Notes under the pieces: generated by a model
Seen by the model: only the letters and a program-made list of their open reading frames with translations
Database searches by the model: none
Told to the model about the DNA's origin: nothing
Program-made: the position numbers and the translations under genes
In this document: one piece after another, positions 33,290 to 41,410 of the stretch
How the letters are laid out: the number at the start of each line of letters is the position of its first letter
How positions within the stretch are numbered: position 1 is the first letter of the stretch
Assembly: GCA_016860845.1 (NCBI GenBank)
Contig: BOKF01000001.1
Location: 62,001 to 126,000 of the forward strand
DNA length: 64,000 nt
Direction of reading: 5' to 3'
DNA from: Chloroflexota bacterium
GTDB taxonomy: Bacteria > Chloroflexota > Anaerolineae > 4572-78 > J111

Positions 33290-35089
33290 CTATTGATACT
33301 CCTCGGCTTTCAACTCGTGCCGGGTTTTGTTGCGGCGGTTTAACTCGTCGAGTTTGTGCGGCGCGACCAGCACCACAATTTCATCGCCAACGCGCAGGCG
33401 GGTGGTCTGGACTGGGGGAATATTGACCTGGGCGCCGCGGGCATGCAAGAGTATGGTCAGATCCTCTTCCGCCTGTAAATCGGCCAAAGGCAGGTCGGAT
33501 AAAGCTGAAAGAGCGACCTGCAGCCGCACAATAACCTGCTCAATCCCCGCAATCGCGACCGTGCGCACATTCATGCGGTTGAGGGCGGCGGAGACAAAAT
33601 CAGGCGTGGCCAGGGCCGAGGTGCTGAAAACCGCATCAATCTGAAAGGTTTGGCGCAACTGCTCGCCCAATCTGTCATCGAAAATACGGGTGATGACCCG
33701 CAGCGCCGGCTTTAGGGCGCGAGCAGCCAGGGCAATTTGCAGATTCAGCATATCATCCTCGGTGCAGACGACAATGGCCGCTGCCTGCTCGATGCCGGCT
33801 TCCAGTAAAGTGGATTTCCAGCGCAAATCGCCATACTTGAGCGGCACGTTCAATTCGGCCAGCCGCCCCGTTAGCCGTGACGGCTCAAAATCCAGAGCCG
33901 TGACCCGCCGCCCCAAATCCAGCAAATTCGTCACCACCCGGTAGCCGGTATGTCCCAGCCCGCAGACCAAAATCGGGCTTTCAATCGGAGGGAGTGGACT
34001 GCCTGGAGAAAGTCCATACTCGACGAACGGCATTAAGCGATCAATCGTGGTAAAAATAAACAGGTTATCGCCAGCCTGAAGAATAGTGGCCGGGTCGGGT
34101 TCAATAGTTAAAGTGCGGCCGCAGTTGTAGCAAACTACGGTGACATCTTGAGCTTCGGCAACTTCGGCAATGGTGCAGTCCAGGAGGGGGGAGTGAAAGC
34201 CGATGGAAACCCTGGCCAGGACGTATGTCCGCTCCCCCAGTCCAAATGTTTCGATAATTTCGCTGCCAATGGCCGCATAGGTAAAAGAGAGCGCCGCCAC
34301 CGCCGAGCGGCTGATAATTACGTCTACCTTAAAACTGGTTTTGATGTCCTCGACCAGTTCATCCTCAAATAAGCGCAGGATGATCCGAGCACGCTGGTTT
34401 AGCTCACGCACCCGGAAGGCAATCCCTAAATTGACAAATTCTTTGTTGGTGCAGACCACTACGGTTTTGGCCCGCTCGACGCCGGCCTTTTTCAGCACCT
34501 CCTCGCTTTCGGCATCACCCATGATCACCGGCAGGTCTTGCGCCAGCAGCTCCGCCACCAGAGGAGAGGGAGTTTCTTCAATGCCGACCAGGGCCTGGTC
34601 ATACCCCAGCAGAAGCTCCCTGGCCACCCGGTAGCCCACCCGCCCCAGACCACAAATGATGATGTGATCTTTAACGGTCGACTCGACGACGGCTTCCTGC
34701 CAATCCTGGCCCCGTTCGGTCCGGACAAAGGCAATGCGAATGAAACGAATAACCTTGAGGCCCAAAAAAGTGAAGAGGGCCAGACCCACCGGAGGCACAA
34801 CTACCGCAAAAATATCCAGCTCACCACCGGGTGGCATATCGGCGTAGGTGAGTTGAAAGAAAGTCATATTGAGGACAGCATAAACGGCTTTGATGTAGGT
34901 CAGGTGCTCATAGCCTTCACCTCCCGGCTTAACTTGATTGTAACTGGCCTGAAAAATGTAGGCAGTCCCCAGAATGGTCAGGAGCAGGCCAAGCGCGGTC
35001 AGCCAGGGGAAATGATGGGCAAAGACGGCGGTATCACGTTTAACCCGGCGCCACGGGCGAGAGTGAAAGAAACCTTTAGCTCTGGACAT
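33290..35089 (-). CDS. Potassium-channel-like protein with two RCK (TrkA-N/C) units and altered filter
   Basis: This 599-aa protein has two membrane segments (about 28-50 and 95-120) framing a pore-like loop, then two TrkA-N Rossmann domains (DHIIICGLGRVGYRVAREL near 140; SPILVCGLGHTGYRVVTNLL near 375), each followed by a TrkA-C domain. The architecture is that of RCK-gated K+ channels, but where T-x-G-Y-G-D is expected the loop reads FFQLTYADMPPGG. Ion selectivity is therefore uncertain. The gene follows a small coiled-coil gene by 27 bases, probably in one transcript. Confidence 0.85.
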   Translation of the reverse strand: MSRAKGFFHSRPWRRVKRDTAVFAHHFPWLTALGLLLTILGTAYIFQASYNQVKPGGEGYEHLTYIKAVYAVLNMTFFQLTYADMPPGGELDIFAVVVPPVGLALFTFLGLKVIRFIRIAFVRTERGQDWQEAVVESTVKDHIIICGLGRVGYRVARELLLGYDQALVGIEETPSPLVAELLAQDLPVIMGDAESEEVLKKAGVERAKTVVVCTNKEFVNLGIAFRVRELNQRARIILRLFEDELVEDIKTSFKVDVIISRSAVAALSFTYAAIGSEIIETFGLGERTYVLARVSIGFHSPLLDCTIAEVAEAQDVTVVCYNCGRTLTIEPDPATILQAGDNLFIFTTIDRLMPFVEYGLSPGSPLPPIESPILVCGLGHTGYRVVTNLLDLGRRVTALDFEPSRLTGRLAELNVPLKYGDLRWKSTLLEAGIEQAAAIVVCTEDDMLNLQIALAARALKPALRVITRIFDDRLGEQLRQTFQIDAVFSTSALATPDFVSAALNRMNVRTVAIAGIEQVIVRLQVALSALSDLPLADLQAEEDLTILLHARGAQVNIPPVQTTRLRVGDEIVVLVAPHKLDELNRRNKTRHELKAEEYQ

Positions 35090-35116
35090 GCTGCCCCGGC
35101 TCCTGCCTGAAGTTTG

Positions 35117-35392
35117 TTAAGCTGGCTTTTCCTCGTCGGGGAGGCCATCTGCCTCTTGCAGTTGGCTGGCAATCTGCAATTTGTTTTCCAGATTGGCGAT
35201 CAACTTCTTGGTTTCCTGGATGCCTTGAAAATCGCGAGCGGCTTGATGGGATTGCAGGGCCACGCGGTAGCGTTCCAGGCGGTCAGCAATGGCGGCAATG
35301 AGTTCAGACAAACGACCCGCCGCACGGGCAGTTTCGGCCAGATCTCTAAATTCAGCCGCAGTCGTCGTATGAAAGGGTCTCTTTTCTTGCAT
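35117..35392 (-). CDS. Small coiled-coil protein upstream of the RCK channel-like gene
   Basis: This 91-aa protein starting at ATG 35392 (MQEKRPFHTTTAAEFRDL) is almost entirely helical, with heptad-like stretches AAIADRLERYRVALQSHQ and ETKKLIANLENKLQIASQLQEA, and no membrane segment. A longer open frame upstream to 35662 is rejected because its composition is non-protein-like. I recognise no family. The 27-bp spacing to the RCK protein suggests cotranscription and possibly a shared complex. Confidence 0.6.
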   Translation of the reverse strand: MQEKRPFHTTTAAEFRDLAETARAAGRLSELIAAIADRLERYRVALQSHQAARDFQGIQETKKLIANLENKLQIASQLQEADGLPDEEKPA

Positions 35393-35716
35393 CTGCCGGT
35401 CTCTGAAGAAATTGCCGAGGTAAATCTTTGTTTTTGCTGAATAGCAAGGACAAATGGAAGGTCGGGGTCGAGGCGTAGAGAAGACGAAAAGGCAACAGGT
35501 TTGCTGCGCCTCCATTTTAATCTTCTTTAACCAAAAGGCAAGGGGAGAGGGAGCGTCGGGGAGCGTTGTCTCAACCTGCCATTTTTTAACCGGCAAACTC
35601 AGTAAGAGGGCGGAAAGGCGGGAAGCCTGGAAGGTTGAGTACGGTCTTAACCAGCCTTCCATGCTTCCAGTTTATTGCAACGGTTAAAAGGGGGTAAAGG
35701 GAACGTGGGAACAGTC
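35393..35716. other. Intergenic region with a 14-bp-arm hairpin
   Basis: This 324-bp gap lies between two same-strand genes. GGAAGCCTGGAAGG (35621-35634) pairs with CCTTCCATGCTTCC (35655-35668) at 12 of 14 positions. The hairpin lies about 50 bases after the response regulator stop and could end that transcript. Nothing else is recognisable. Confidence 0.5.
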
Positions 35717-36127
35717 CTAACGCCACTCCCACAAGCTTTCGCCGGCCAAAATCTGGCGAACCTGGTTGGCAAATCGAGTTGGGCGGACCGGCTTGCCGAT
35801 AAAACTGTCAAAGCCGGCTTGCTTGACCCGTTTAATATCGTCGTACATCACGCTGGCAGTCAGGGCAACCACTTTGCTGAAGGCCAGAGTAGGATGGTTG
35901 CGAATCCGTTTGATGATATCATAACCCGTTTCCCCCGGCATATAAATATCTATTAAAAACAGGTCAACGTGAGGTAAAGTCTCGGCCAGGGCGACCGCGC
36001 TGTTGCCGGAGCTGCAGCAGTGGACCGAGGTTGCACCCTCCATCTGGAGTAAGTCCAGCGTGGCCAGATAAGAATTGGGGTCATCCTCGACCACAATAAT
36101 GGTTGCGTCTTTTAAATCAGTGCTCAT
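35717..36127 (-). CDS. Single-domain response regulator (CheY-like receiver)
   Basis: This 136-aa receiver domain has no output domain: acidic pair VVEDDP near 14, phospho-acceptor Asp in LFLIDIYMPGETG near 58, Thr in VVALTAS near 89 and Lys in FIGKPVRP near 111. Its ATG overlaps the stop of the histidine kinase gene (ATGA), so it is the cognate partner. Single-domain regulators usually act by protein contact or as phosphate shuttles rather than by binding DNA. Confidence 0.92.
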   Translation of the reverse strand: MSTDLKDATIIVVEDDPNSYLATLDLLQMEGATSVHCCSSGNSAVALAETLPHVDLFLIDIYMPGETGYDIIKRIRNHPTLAFSKVVALTASVMYDDIKRVKQAGFDSFIGKPVRPTRFANQVRQILAGESLWEWR

Positions 36128-37560
36128 TCAATTGCTACCTTACTTTCAATTAACTTTTCACCGGCCGCTTGGGCGAGGGCAGGCGGGGCAGGGGCGTCAG
36201 CGGCGACCGGCAGGGTAAAGTGGAAGGCGGAGCCGCGGCCCGATTCGCTTTCGACCCACAATTTGCCACCGTGCAACTCTACGAATTTTTTACTAATGGG
36301 CAGGCCCAAGCCTGTGCCAACTTTGCGTAAAGCAAAGGCTTCTTCGGTTTGCTGAAACTCTTCAAAGATGCGCCCAAAGTCTTCCGGGCGAATGCCGATA
36401 CCGGTATCAATAACGCTCACTTTGACCATGTTACCGCCGTTTTGCACCGCCCGCAAGGTGATGCTGCCCTGGTCGGTGTACTTGGCGGCGTTGCCTAAAA
36501 GGTTCAGCAGCACCTGCCGCAGGCGGGTCTCATCACCGCTGACGGGAGGCAGCGCCGGCGCAATCTCCTGGCGCAGTTCAACCGGCTTATCGGTGAGCAG
36601 CCCGGAGATGGTACTCATGATACTTTGGCTCACGGCTGCCAAGTCAACCCGCTCTCTAAAAATATCCATCTGCCCGGCTTCGATTTTGGCCAGGTCCAGC
36701 AAGTCGTTGACAATTTGCAGCAGCAACTCGCCGGAGTTGTGGATGCGCGTCAGATAGTCGGCCTGTTCCGGTGTAACTGCACCATAATGGCTCTTGGAGA
36801 GAATATAAGAGAAGTTGATGATCGCGTTCAGAGGGGTGCGCAATTCGTGGCTGAGATTGGTGATAAAGCGCGTTTTAAGCTCGTTCGCTTCCACGGCAGC
36901 AGCCTCGGCCGCTCTGAGCCGGATATTGGCGGTTTCCAACAGTTGGTAGGCTTTTTTTAGTTCCTGCTCGCTCTGAAACAGCTCCTGGCTGCGTTGATGC
37001 GCCCGTTCCTGGCTGTGCAAAGCCCAACCCATCGTTGTAGTCAAGTGGTCGGAACTGACCCAACTGACAACAGCCATGCCACAAGTCATTAACAGGGGGA
37101 CCACCAGCGGGCGAAGGGCCGGCCAGGCAAAGCCGTTCAGGTAAATTACGGCCAGCAGGGTGACGATGACCGCAAATGCTGCCGTCTGAGCGGCTGCCTG
37201 GGGGCTAATCAGCAGTCCGGCCATGGCTACGATGAGCAGTAACAGATAAACCTGCTGATGGTCAAATTCGGAGTTGGGCCAGAGCATGAAAGACAAGACC
37301 ACCAAGATCAAGCCCCAGATAAAAACATACGTGGCCGGGCGAAAATGGTTATCCTTGTATAATTTAACGCTGAGAAGACAAACAAGGCCGGTCAGCGTAG
37401 AGGGCAGCCACCACAGGCGATAGGCGGCCAAATCAACGGGGGCAGCAAACGACTGCGCCAGCAGCATGACGTAGAACAAAACCACCGCCAGCGCCGCCAC
37501 CAGGACAACGACGACGACAAAAGTATCTTTTTGGAGGTCCTGTAAATCGGTGTCTTGCAT
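36124..37560 (-). CDS. Membrane sensor histidine kinase
   Basis: This 478-aa protein has about six membrane helices in residues 15-190, a short coiled coil, a HisKA box FITNLSHELRTPLNAIINFSYI near 235 and a full HATPase (N box LLNLLGNAAKYTDQ, G1 VIDTGIGI, F box EEFQQTEE, G2 GTGLGLPISKKFVE). There is no separate periplasmic sensor, so the helices themselves probably sense membrane state or a small ligand. Coupled by an ATGA overlap to the downstream receiver protein. Confidence 0.93.
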   Translation of the reverse strand: MQDTDLQDLQKDTFVVVVVLVAALAVVLFYVMLLAQSFAAPVDLAAYRLWWLPSTLTGLVCLLSVKLYKDNHFRPATYVFIWGLILVVLSFMLWPNSEFDHQQVYLLLLIVAMAGLLISPQAAAQTAAFAVIVTLLAVIYLNGFAWPALRPLVVPLLMTCGMAVVSWVSSDHLTTTMGWALHSQERAHQRSQELFQSEQELKKAYQLLETANIRLRAAEAAAVEANELKTRFITNLSHELRTPLNAIINFSYILSKSHYGAVTPEQADYLTRIHNSGELLLQIVNDLLDLAKIEAGQMDIFRERVDLAAVSQSIMSTISGLLTDKPVELRQEIAPALPPVSGDETRLRQVLLNLLGNAAKYTDQGSITLRAVQNGGNMVKVSVIDTGIGIRPEDFGRIFEEFQQTEEAFALRKVGTGLGLPISKKFVELHGGKLWVESESGRGSAFHFTLPVAADAPAPPALAQAAGEKLIESKVAIE

Positions 37561-37655
37561 GGGGTACGGTTCCAGCGCACATCTCTAAAACCGATTCTAC
37601 AGGCAGCCTGGGGCAGAAGTCAATTGCCCATTTATCCTACGTTAAGGAAAGGGGG

Positions 37656-37727
37656 CAGTAACCAGTAATCAGTAGCCAGTAACCAGATAATTCTGATTAC
37701 TGACCACTGATTACTGACGACTGTCTA
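37656..37727. repeat. Two facing heptanucleotide arrays (CAGTAAC-type and CTGATTA-type)
   Basis: Four units of CAGTAAY/CAGTAGC (37656-37683) face five units of CTGATTA/CTGACSA/CTGTCTA (37693-37727), the second array being roughly the complement of the first. The TAG stop of the membrane protein gene (37725-37727) lies in the last unit. Confidence 0.88.
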
Positions 37728-39188
37728 CTCTCTGGGCAAAAGGTGCGTGTTGGTAAAAATCCAGGCGGCGGTATGCAGGAGAGACACGGCGATGACAAAC
37801 AGGCCGGTCTGGCTCAGTTTCTCTTGATCACGCATGACCCGGACCAGGAGATAGCCGGCCAGAAGGGTATAAACAAAGGCCGAAGGAGCGAACAAATCCC
37901 AATCCTTGCGCCCACCGTAGTCCGGGTTCCACAGCCAGGTTAGCAGGACGTACATGGCGGCGGTGAGCGCCAGGAAATAGCCGTAATCCCGGTCGGCGGC
38001 CTGATCGAACAGGGTCAGCCGGAACCGGTAAACGGCGGTCAGGGTCATCGCCAGCAAGGGCAGGCCAAACGGGGAGATTAAAAGATGGACATTGAGCCAA
38101 TCCAGCAGGTGGGCCGCCGAAAACATGGTGTAAGGCTGGTACTTTTGCCACTGCGGGTCAATCTCAAACAGGGGCACAAACCAGACCCCGTCGCCACCGC
38201 CGGGCCGGTCCTGCCCCAGCAGCGCGGCCAGGCCATGGCCGCCGCTCTCCATCAGGGCCAGAACGGTTGCTCCCACTACCAGCGGCGGCAGCACCGTCTG
38301 CCACAGCGCAGTAGCTACCGGCACCCGCCTTCGCTGCCAGCACAGCCAGCTCAACAGTAACATGCCGGGCCACAGAAAAACCGTAGAAGGGTGAAAGGCG
38401 TTGGTCAGCGAGAGGGCCAGGACCGGCCAGATGGGCTGAATCTCGCCCCGCAGCACCCGCCAGGCCAAAAACAGGGTCACGAGCAGCCCCAGCGAGATGA
38501 CGGTGTAATTTTCAACGTAGCCAAAAAAGAGCTGCATCGAGCCGGTGGTTAACACCAGCCCGGCCAGGACGGCGCTTTCCAGCGGAGTGCGTCCCAACTG
38601 GGACGTCCATGTTAGCAGCAGGTAAACAAAAATCATGCCGCAGAGGATGCTGGTCGTGGCGTAAACGGCTTCGACCGGCCAGCCCAGCAGCGGGTCGGCC
38701 ACAAACTGCCACAGGCGCTGGTGCAAAAAGACGGTGAACGGCGCCTGCCAGTTATAAACCACCCGCAGTTCCAAATCCGGGGTGGACAAAGCCTGGGTCA
38801 GCAGATAGGAGTCGCCCCAGCGCAGGTGGCGCAGCCGGGCCAGCCAGAAGAGCAGGCCGGCGAGGAGGGAGATGAGAGTGTAGAGCGTAGAGCGTGGAAC
38901 GTGAAGCGTGAAGCGTGAGACATAAATCGTAAATCGTAATCCTGCCAGGACAAGTTGATTCACAGCCGGAATAACCAGCGCCCCGGCCAGCAAAGCCAGC
39001 AGCCAGCCCAGCCAGGGGGGTAAAAAGGTGAAAGGCCAGAGGCTCCAGGCGCTTTCCTCCGGTAGTTTGGGGGCGGCCAGGTGCAGGGTCAATAAGACCA
39101 ATCCCCACAGTTGCAGGGCCGAGAGAAGTTCATCCTGTGGATTCTTGGCTGTGATTTGAGTTGGGCTTTCGCTGGAAGTGGTTATCAT
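37725..39188 (-). CDS. Polytopic membrane protein, unknown (possible GT-C fold)
   Basis: This 487-aa protein has ten or more membrane helices. An early HLRWGDSYLLTQAL segment places an acidic residue in the first loop, as in GT-C glycosyltransferases, and YVENYTVISLGLLVTLFLAW follows the large extracytoplasmic region, but I cannot assign a family. Two heptanucleotide arrays are embedded in frame at 38880-38940, encoding a 21-residue piece with seven-residue periodicity rich in Arg/Ser/Thr/Leu/Tyr inside a helix boundary. It is divergent from the ABC-F leader region. Confidence 0.75.
   Translation of the reverse strand: MITTSSESPTQITAKNPQDELLSALQLWGLVLLTLHLAAPKLPEESAWSLWPFTFLPPWLGWLLALLAGALVIPAVNQLVLAGLRFTIYVSRFTLHVPRSTLYTLISLLAGLLFWLARLRHLRWGDSYLLTQALSTPDLELRVVYNWQAPFTVFLHQRLWQFVADPLLGWPVEAVYATTSILCGMIFVYLLLTWTSQLGRTPLESAVLAGLVLTTGSMQLFFGYVENYTVISLGLLVTLFLAWRVLRGEIQPIWPVLALSLTNAFHPSTVFLWPGMLLLSWLCWQRRRVPVATALWQTVLPPLVVGATVLALMESGGHGLAALLGQDRPGGGDGVWFVPLFEIDPQWQKYQPYTMFSAAHLLDWLNVHLLISPFGLPLLAMTLTAVYRFRLTLFDQAADRDYGYFLALTAAMYVLLTWLWNPDYGGRKDWDLFAPSAFVYTLLAGYLLVRVMRDQEKLSQTGLFVIAVSLLHTAAWIFTNTHLLPRE
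38880..38940 (-). repeat. In-frame heptanucleotide arrays (GTAGAGC and AAATCGT types)
   Basis: Units GTAGAGC, GTAGAGC, GTGGAAC, GTGAAGC, GTGAAGC (38880-38914) are followed by AAATCGT, AAATCGT, AATC (about 38924-38940). Together they encode about 20 residues of the membrane protein without breaking the frame. Confidence 0.88.
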
Positions 39189-39240
39189 CGTCGCGCAGTG
39201 TACTGTAAAGAAAAAAAGGGGGCAATTCTGTGAATATAGA

Positions 39241-39268
39241 TTGACATCTAACTACCTTTGTTTATAAT
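39241..39268 (+). promoter_or_regulatory. Consensus sigma-70-type promoter of the ABC-F leader
   Basis: TTGACA (39241-39246), a 16-bp spacer and TATAAT (39263-39268) match the consensus at all 12 positions. The predicted start point is near 39275, directly at the ATG of the leader ORF. Confidence 0.85.
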
Positions 39269-39275
39269 GGGTGCT

Positions 39276-39356
39276 ATGATCTATCTCAATCCGGCCCTCA
39301 ACGCCGTTATCAACCGAAGCATTCAGACTTCTACTCTCGAGGACGCCTTGCCATAG
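39276..39356 (+). CDS. 26-residue leader peptide (uORF) of the ABC-F gene
   Basis: ATG 39276 to TAG 39354-39356 encodes MIYLNPALNA-VINRSIQTST-LEDALP. The ATG is 8 bases after the -10 box, so the message is probably leaderless and has no room for a Shine-Dalgarno. The uORF ends where an RNA hairpin arm begins. In known ABC-F resistance genes, stalling on such a peptide controls a downstream terminator; that role is inferred here from layout. Confidence 0.65.
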   Translation: MIYLNPALNAVINRSIQTSTLEDALP

Positions 39357-39423
39357 TGCGTCCGGCCTTAGTTATTATGTAAACTTGAAATCGTGGACGC
39401 GCTGTGTGTCCACGATTTTTTTA
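39341..39423 (+). promoter_or_regulatory. Attenuator: antiterminator and intrinsic terminator upstream of ABC-F
   Basis: Terminator: ATCGTGGAC (39390-39398) pairs with GTCCACGAT (39408-39416), followed by seven T. Antiterminator: CCATAGTGCGTCC (about 39352-39363) can pair over 12 bases (two G-U) with GGACGCGCTGTG (39395-39406), which removes the terminator's left arm. A short alternative GGACGC (39341-39346)/GCGTCC (39358-39363) hairpin lies over the uORF end. A ribosome finishing the uORF would hide 39352-39363 and favour termination; early stalling would free it and favour read-through. Confidence 0.7.
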
Positions 39424-39427
39424 TCCG

Positions 39428-39459
39428 CCGTGGACACATAAACGTGTTCACGGTTTTTT
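39428..39459 (+). terminator. Second intrinsic terminator in the ABC-F leader
   Basis: CCGTGGACAC (39428-39437) pairs with GTGTTCACGG (39444-39453; one G-U), followed by six T. Its left arm can also pair with the right arm of the first terminator (CGTGGAC with GTCCACG), so the two hairpins compete. Confidence 0.75.
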
Positions 39460-39528
39460 ATTTCTAACGAATTCTGGGGAGTCAAGCTTGGGGTTGATGG
39501 CTCTCCGGCCTAACGGATGGAGGAACCC

Positions 39529-41172
39529 ATGATTGCATTACGTTTGGACAATATTACCTTCAGTTATCCCGGCGGACCGGGTTTGGAGAACCTATCCTGG
39601 GCCATTGAAGAGAAGGCCAAAATTGGCCTGGTCGGTCCTAATGGGACGGGCAAGAGTACAATTTTGCAGCTCCTGGGAGGACGGTTGACTCCAGATAATG
39701 GTTTGGTCATCACAGCCAAAGGAGTTACAGTCGGCTATTTGCCCCAAGACATCACTTTTGCTGCGGGCCACACGGTTCTGGCTGAGGCTCTGACTGCTTC
39801 ACCTCAACTGGCGGCGATTGAAGTTGAATTGCAGCATATCGAGATCGCTTTGAGCACCCCTGCGGTGTACGAAAATGAGCCGGTTCTAACCCAGACTCTG
39901 GAGCGGCAAAGCCGCCTTTTAGCGGCCTACGAGGAGGCGGGGGGCTTGAAGTATGAAAATACAGTCAAGGCGATGCTGCGACGCCTGGGCTTTAACGACA
40001 AGGATTTTACTCTATCCACTGCTGTTTTGAGCGGAGGCCAGAAAAAGCTGCTGGCCCTGGCCAAGCTGGCCGTCAACCAACCGGCGGCGCTGCTGCTGGA
40101 TGAGCCGGATAATCACCTTGATCTGGCCGGGAAAGCTCACCTGGAAAAGTTTATTCGCAGCTATCCCGGTGCAGTCGTCATCGTTTCCCATGACCGCTAT
40201 CTACTCGACGAAATTGCCGACAGCATGGTGGAGTTAGCCGGGGGCAAATTGAATTTTTACAATGGCAACTATTCCGCCTATATCACCGAGAAGGAACTAC
40301 GCCGGCTGCGCCAAGCTCAAATGTACGCCGCCCAGCAAAAGGAAGTTGCCCGCCTGGAAGCAGCGATTGCTCGCTTTGAACTGTGGGCCAGCCTGGTGGT
40401 GAATGAGCGTCACATCAAGCAGGCTCGTAACAAACGGCGCCAGCTTGAACGAATGGAGCGGGTGGATAAACCCGCAGAACAGAAAAGTATGGCCTTACAA
40501 TTGAATGGCTGGCGCGGGTCGGACAAAGTGTTGGAGATTGTGGACCTGGTTAAAGCTTTTGATGAGGCCTTGATTTTGGCCGGGGTTGATTTGCTGGTGT
40601 GGCACGGGGAACGGGTCGGTTTAATCGGACCCAATGGGGCCGGCAAGAGTGTGCTGTTTCGCTGCATTACCGGCGCGGACCTGCCCACTGCTGGCGTTAT
40701 TAAAATCGGACCCGGCGTCAAAATGGGTGTTTACACCCAGGAGCATCAGAATTTAGCGCACCAGGAAACACTCCTGGAAACTGTACGAAAGACCAAGCCG
40801 ATGTACGAAGATGAAGCGGTAGCTTTCCTGGGTAAATTTCTCTTTTCCTATGAACAAGTCAAGCGGCAAACGGTGGGCAGTCTGAGTGGGGGGGAACGCA
40901 GCCGGCTGCAAATCGCCCTGTTGATGTTGCAGCAGCCCAATTTTCTACTGCTAGACGAGCCGACGAACAATCTTGATATCCAATCCGCGGAAGTGTTAGA
41001 ACAAGCACTGGATGAATTTAAGGGAACCGTTCTGGTTATCTCGCACGACCGTTACTTTTTGGATAAGGTTGTAGATCGCCTGGTCGAATTAGAGCCAGGC
41101 CGGGGCACGCTGGCTGAATATCTGGGCGGCTACACCGATTATTTGGCCGTGCGCTCAGCCTTAAGCGACTGA
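39529..41172 (+). CDS. ABC-F family ATP-binding protein (ribosome-associated type)
   Basis: This 547-aa protein has two ABC ATPase domains and no membrane domain: Walker A GPNGTGKST (about 38) and GPNGAGKS (about 366), signatures LSGGQKKL and LSGGERSRL, Walker B LLLDEPDNHLD and LLLDEPTNNLD, with a charged linker (about 240-320, KEVARLEAAIARFELW..KQARNKRRQLERM) between them. ABC-F proteins bind the ribosomal E site and either tune translation or remove antibiotics. GGAGG at 39519-39523 sets ATG 39529 over ATG 39517. The attenuator leader suggests induction by translation inhibitors. The last codons (LSD and stop) lie in a small palindrome. Confidence 0.92.
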   Translation: MIALRLDNITFSYPGGPGLENLSWAIEEKAKIGLVGPNGTGKSTILQLLGGRLTPDNGLVITAKGVTVGYLPQDITFAAGHTVLAEALTASPQLAAIEVELQHIEIALSTPAVYENEPVLTQTLERQSRLLAAYEEAGGLKYENTVKAMLRRLGFNDKDFTLSTAVLSGGQKKLLALAKLAVNQPAALLLDEPDNHLDLAGKAHLEKFIRSYPGAVVIVSHDRYLLDEIADSMVELAGGKLNFYNGNYSAYITEKELRRLRQAQMYAAQQKEVARLEAAIARFELWASLVVNERHIKQARNKRRQLERMERVDKPAEQKSMALQLNGWRGSDKVLEIVDLVKAFDEALILAGVDLLVWHGERVGLIGPNGAGKSVLFRCITGADLPTAGVIKIGPGVKMGVYTQEHQNLAHQETLLETVRKTKPMYEDEAVAFLGKFLFSYEQVKRQTVGSLSGGERSRLQIALLMLQQPNFLLLDEPTNNLDIQSAEVLEQALDEFKGTVLVISHDRYFLDKVVDRLVELEPGRGTLAEYLGGYTDYLAVRSALSD

Positions 41173-41178
41173 AGTCGC
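41160..41178. repeat. Small palindrome over the ABC-F stop codon
   Basis: TTAAGCGACTGAAGTCGCTA: AGCGACT/AGTCGCT arms around the TGA stop, a known style of dispersed repeat in this kind of genome. It supplies the C-terminal residues of the ABC-F protein. Confidence 0.65.
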
Positions 41179-41181
41179 TAC

Positions 41182-41309
41182 TACAAGGACTTACGCAATT
41201 CATGTCATTTTGAGCGACGAAGGAGCGAAAAATCCCTAAAACCTATGCCTGCAAACGGAGTTTTGAGAGATTCTTCGCTCCGCTCAGAATGACATGCGTG
41301 AGTCTTGTA
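41182..41309. repeat. REP-like palindrome, family B
   Basis: Outer arms ACAAGGACTTACGCA / TGCGTGAGTCTTGT enclose TGTCATTTTGAGCG..GAAAAATCCC and GAGATTCTTCGC..CAGAATGACA. Same layered plan as 8049-8180. Confidence 0.85.
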
Positions 41310-41317
41310 CAACTTTG

Positions 41318-41397
41318 CTCTCGTTCCCAAACTGATCCTTCGACTTCGCTGAGCCGAAGGCCCCCTAGTGGCAGAACAAGGTTTGGGAACGAGAGTT
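41318..41397. repeat. Palindrome CTCGTTCCCAAACT with a nested repeat in its loop
   Basis: Arms CTCTCGTTCCCAAAC and GTTTGGGAACGAGAG match the simple palindrome at 12650-12681. The loop holds CCTTCGACTTCGCTGAGCCG plus AAGG, itself a palindrome, and a GC-rich tail. Confidence 0.85.
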
Positions 41398-41410
41398 AAT
41401 CTATGGCCTT

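Noticed and set aside
35393..35662. N-terminal extension of the 91-aa coiled-coil protein
   Set aside because: The extra 90 residues are Cys/Pro/Arg-rich and non-periodic, unlike the helical body; MQEKRPFHTTT is a better start.
36124..37560. Histidine kinase as a phytochrome or PAS sensor
   Set aside because: No PAS, GAF or phytochrome motifs; only membrane helices precede the HisKA box.
39391..39459. The ABC-F leader considered as a metabolite riboswitch
   Set aside because: No known aptamer core is visible; the uORF and the competing terminator arms explain the structure more simply.
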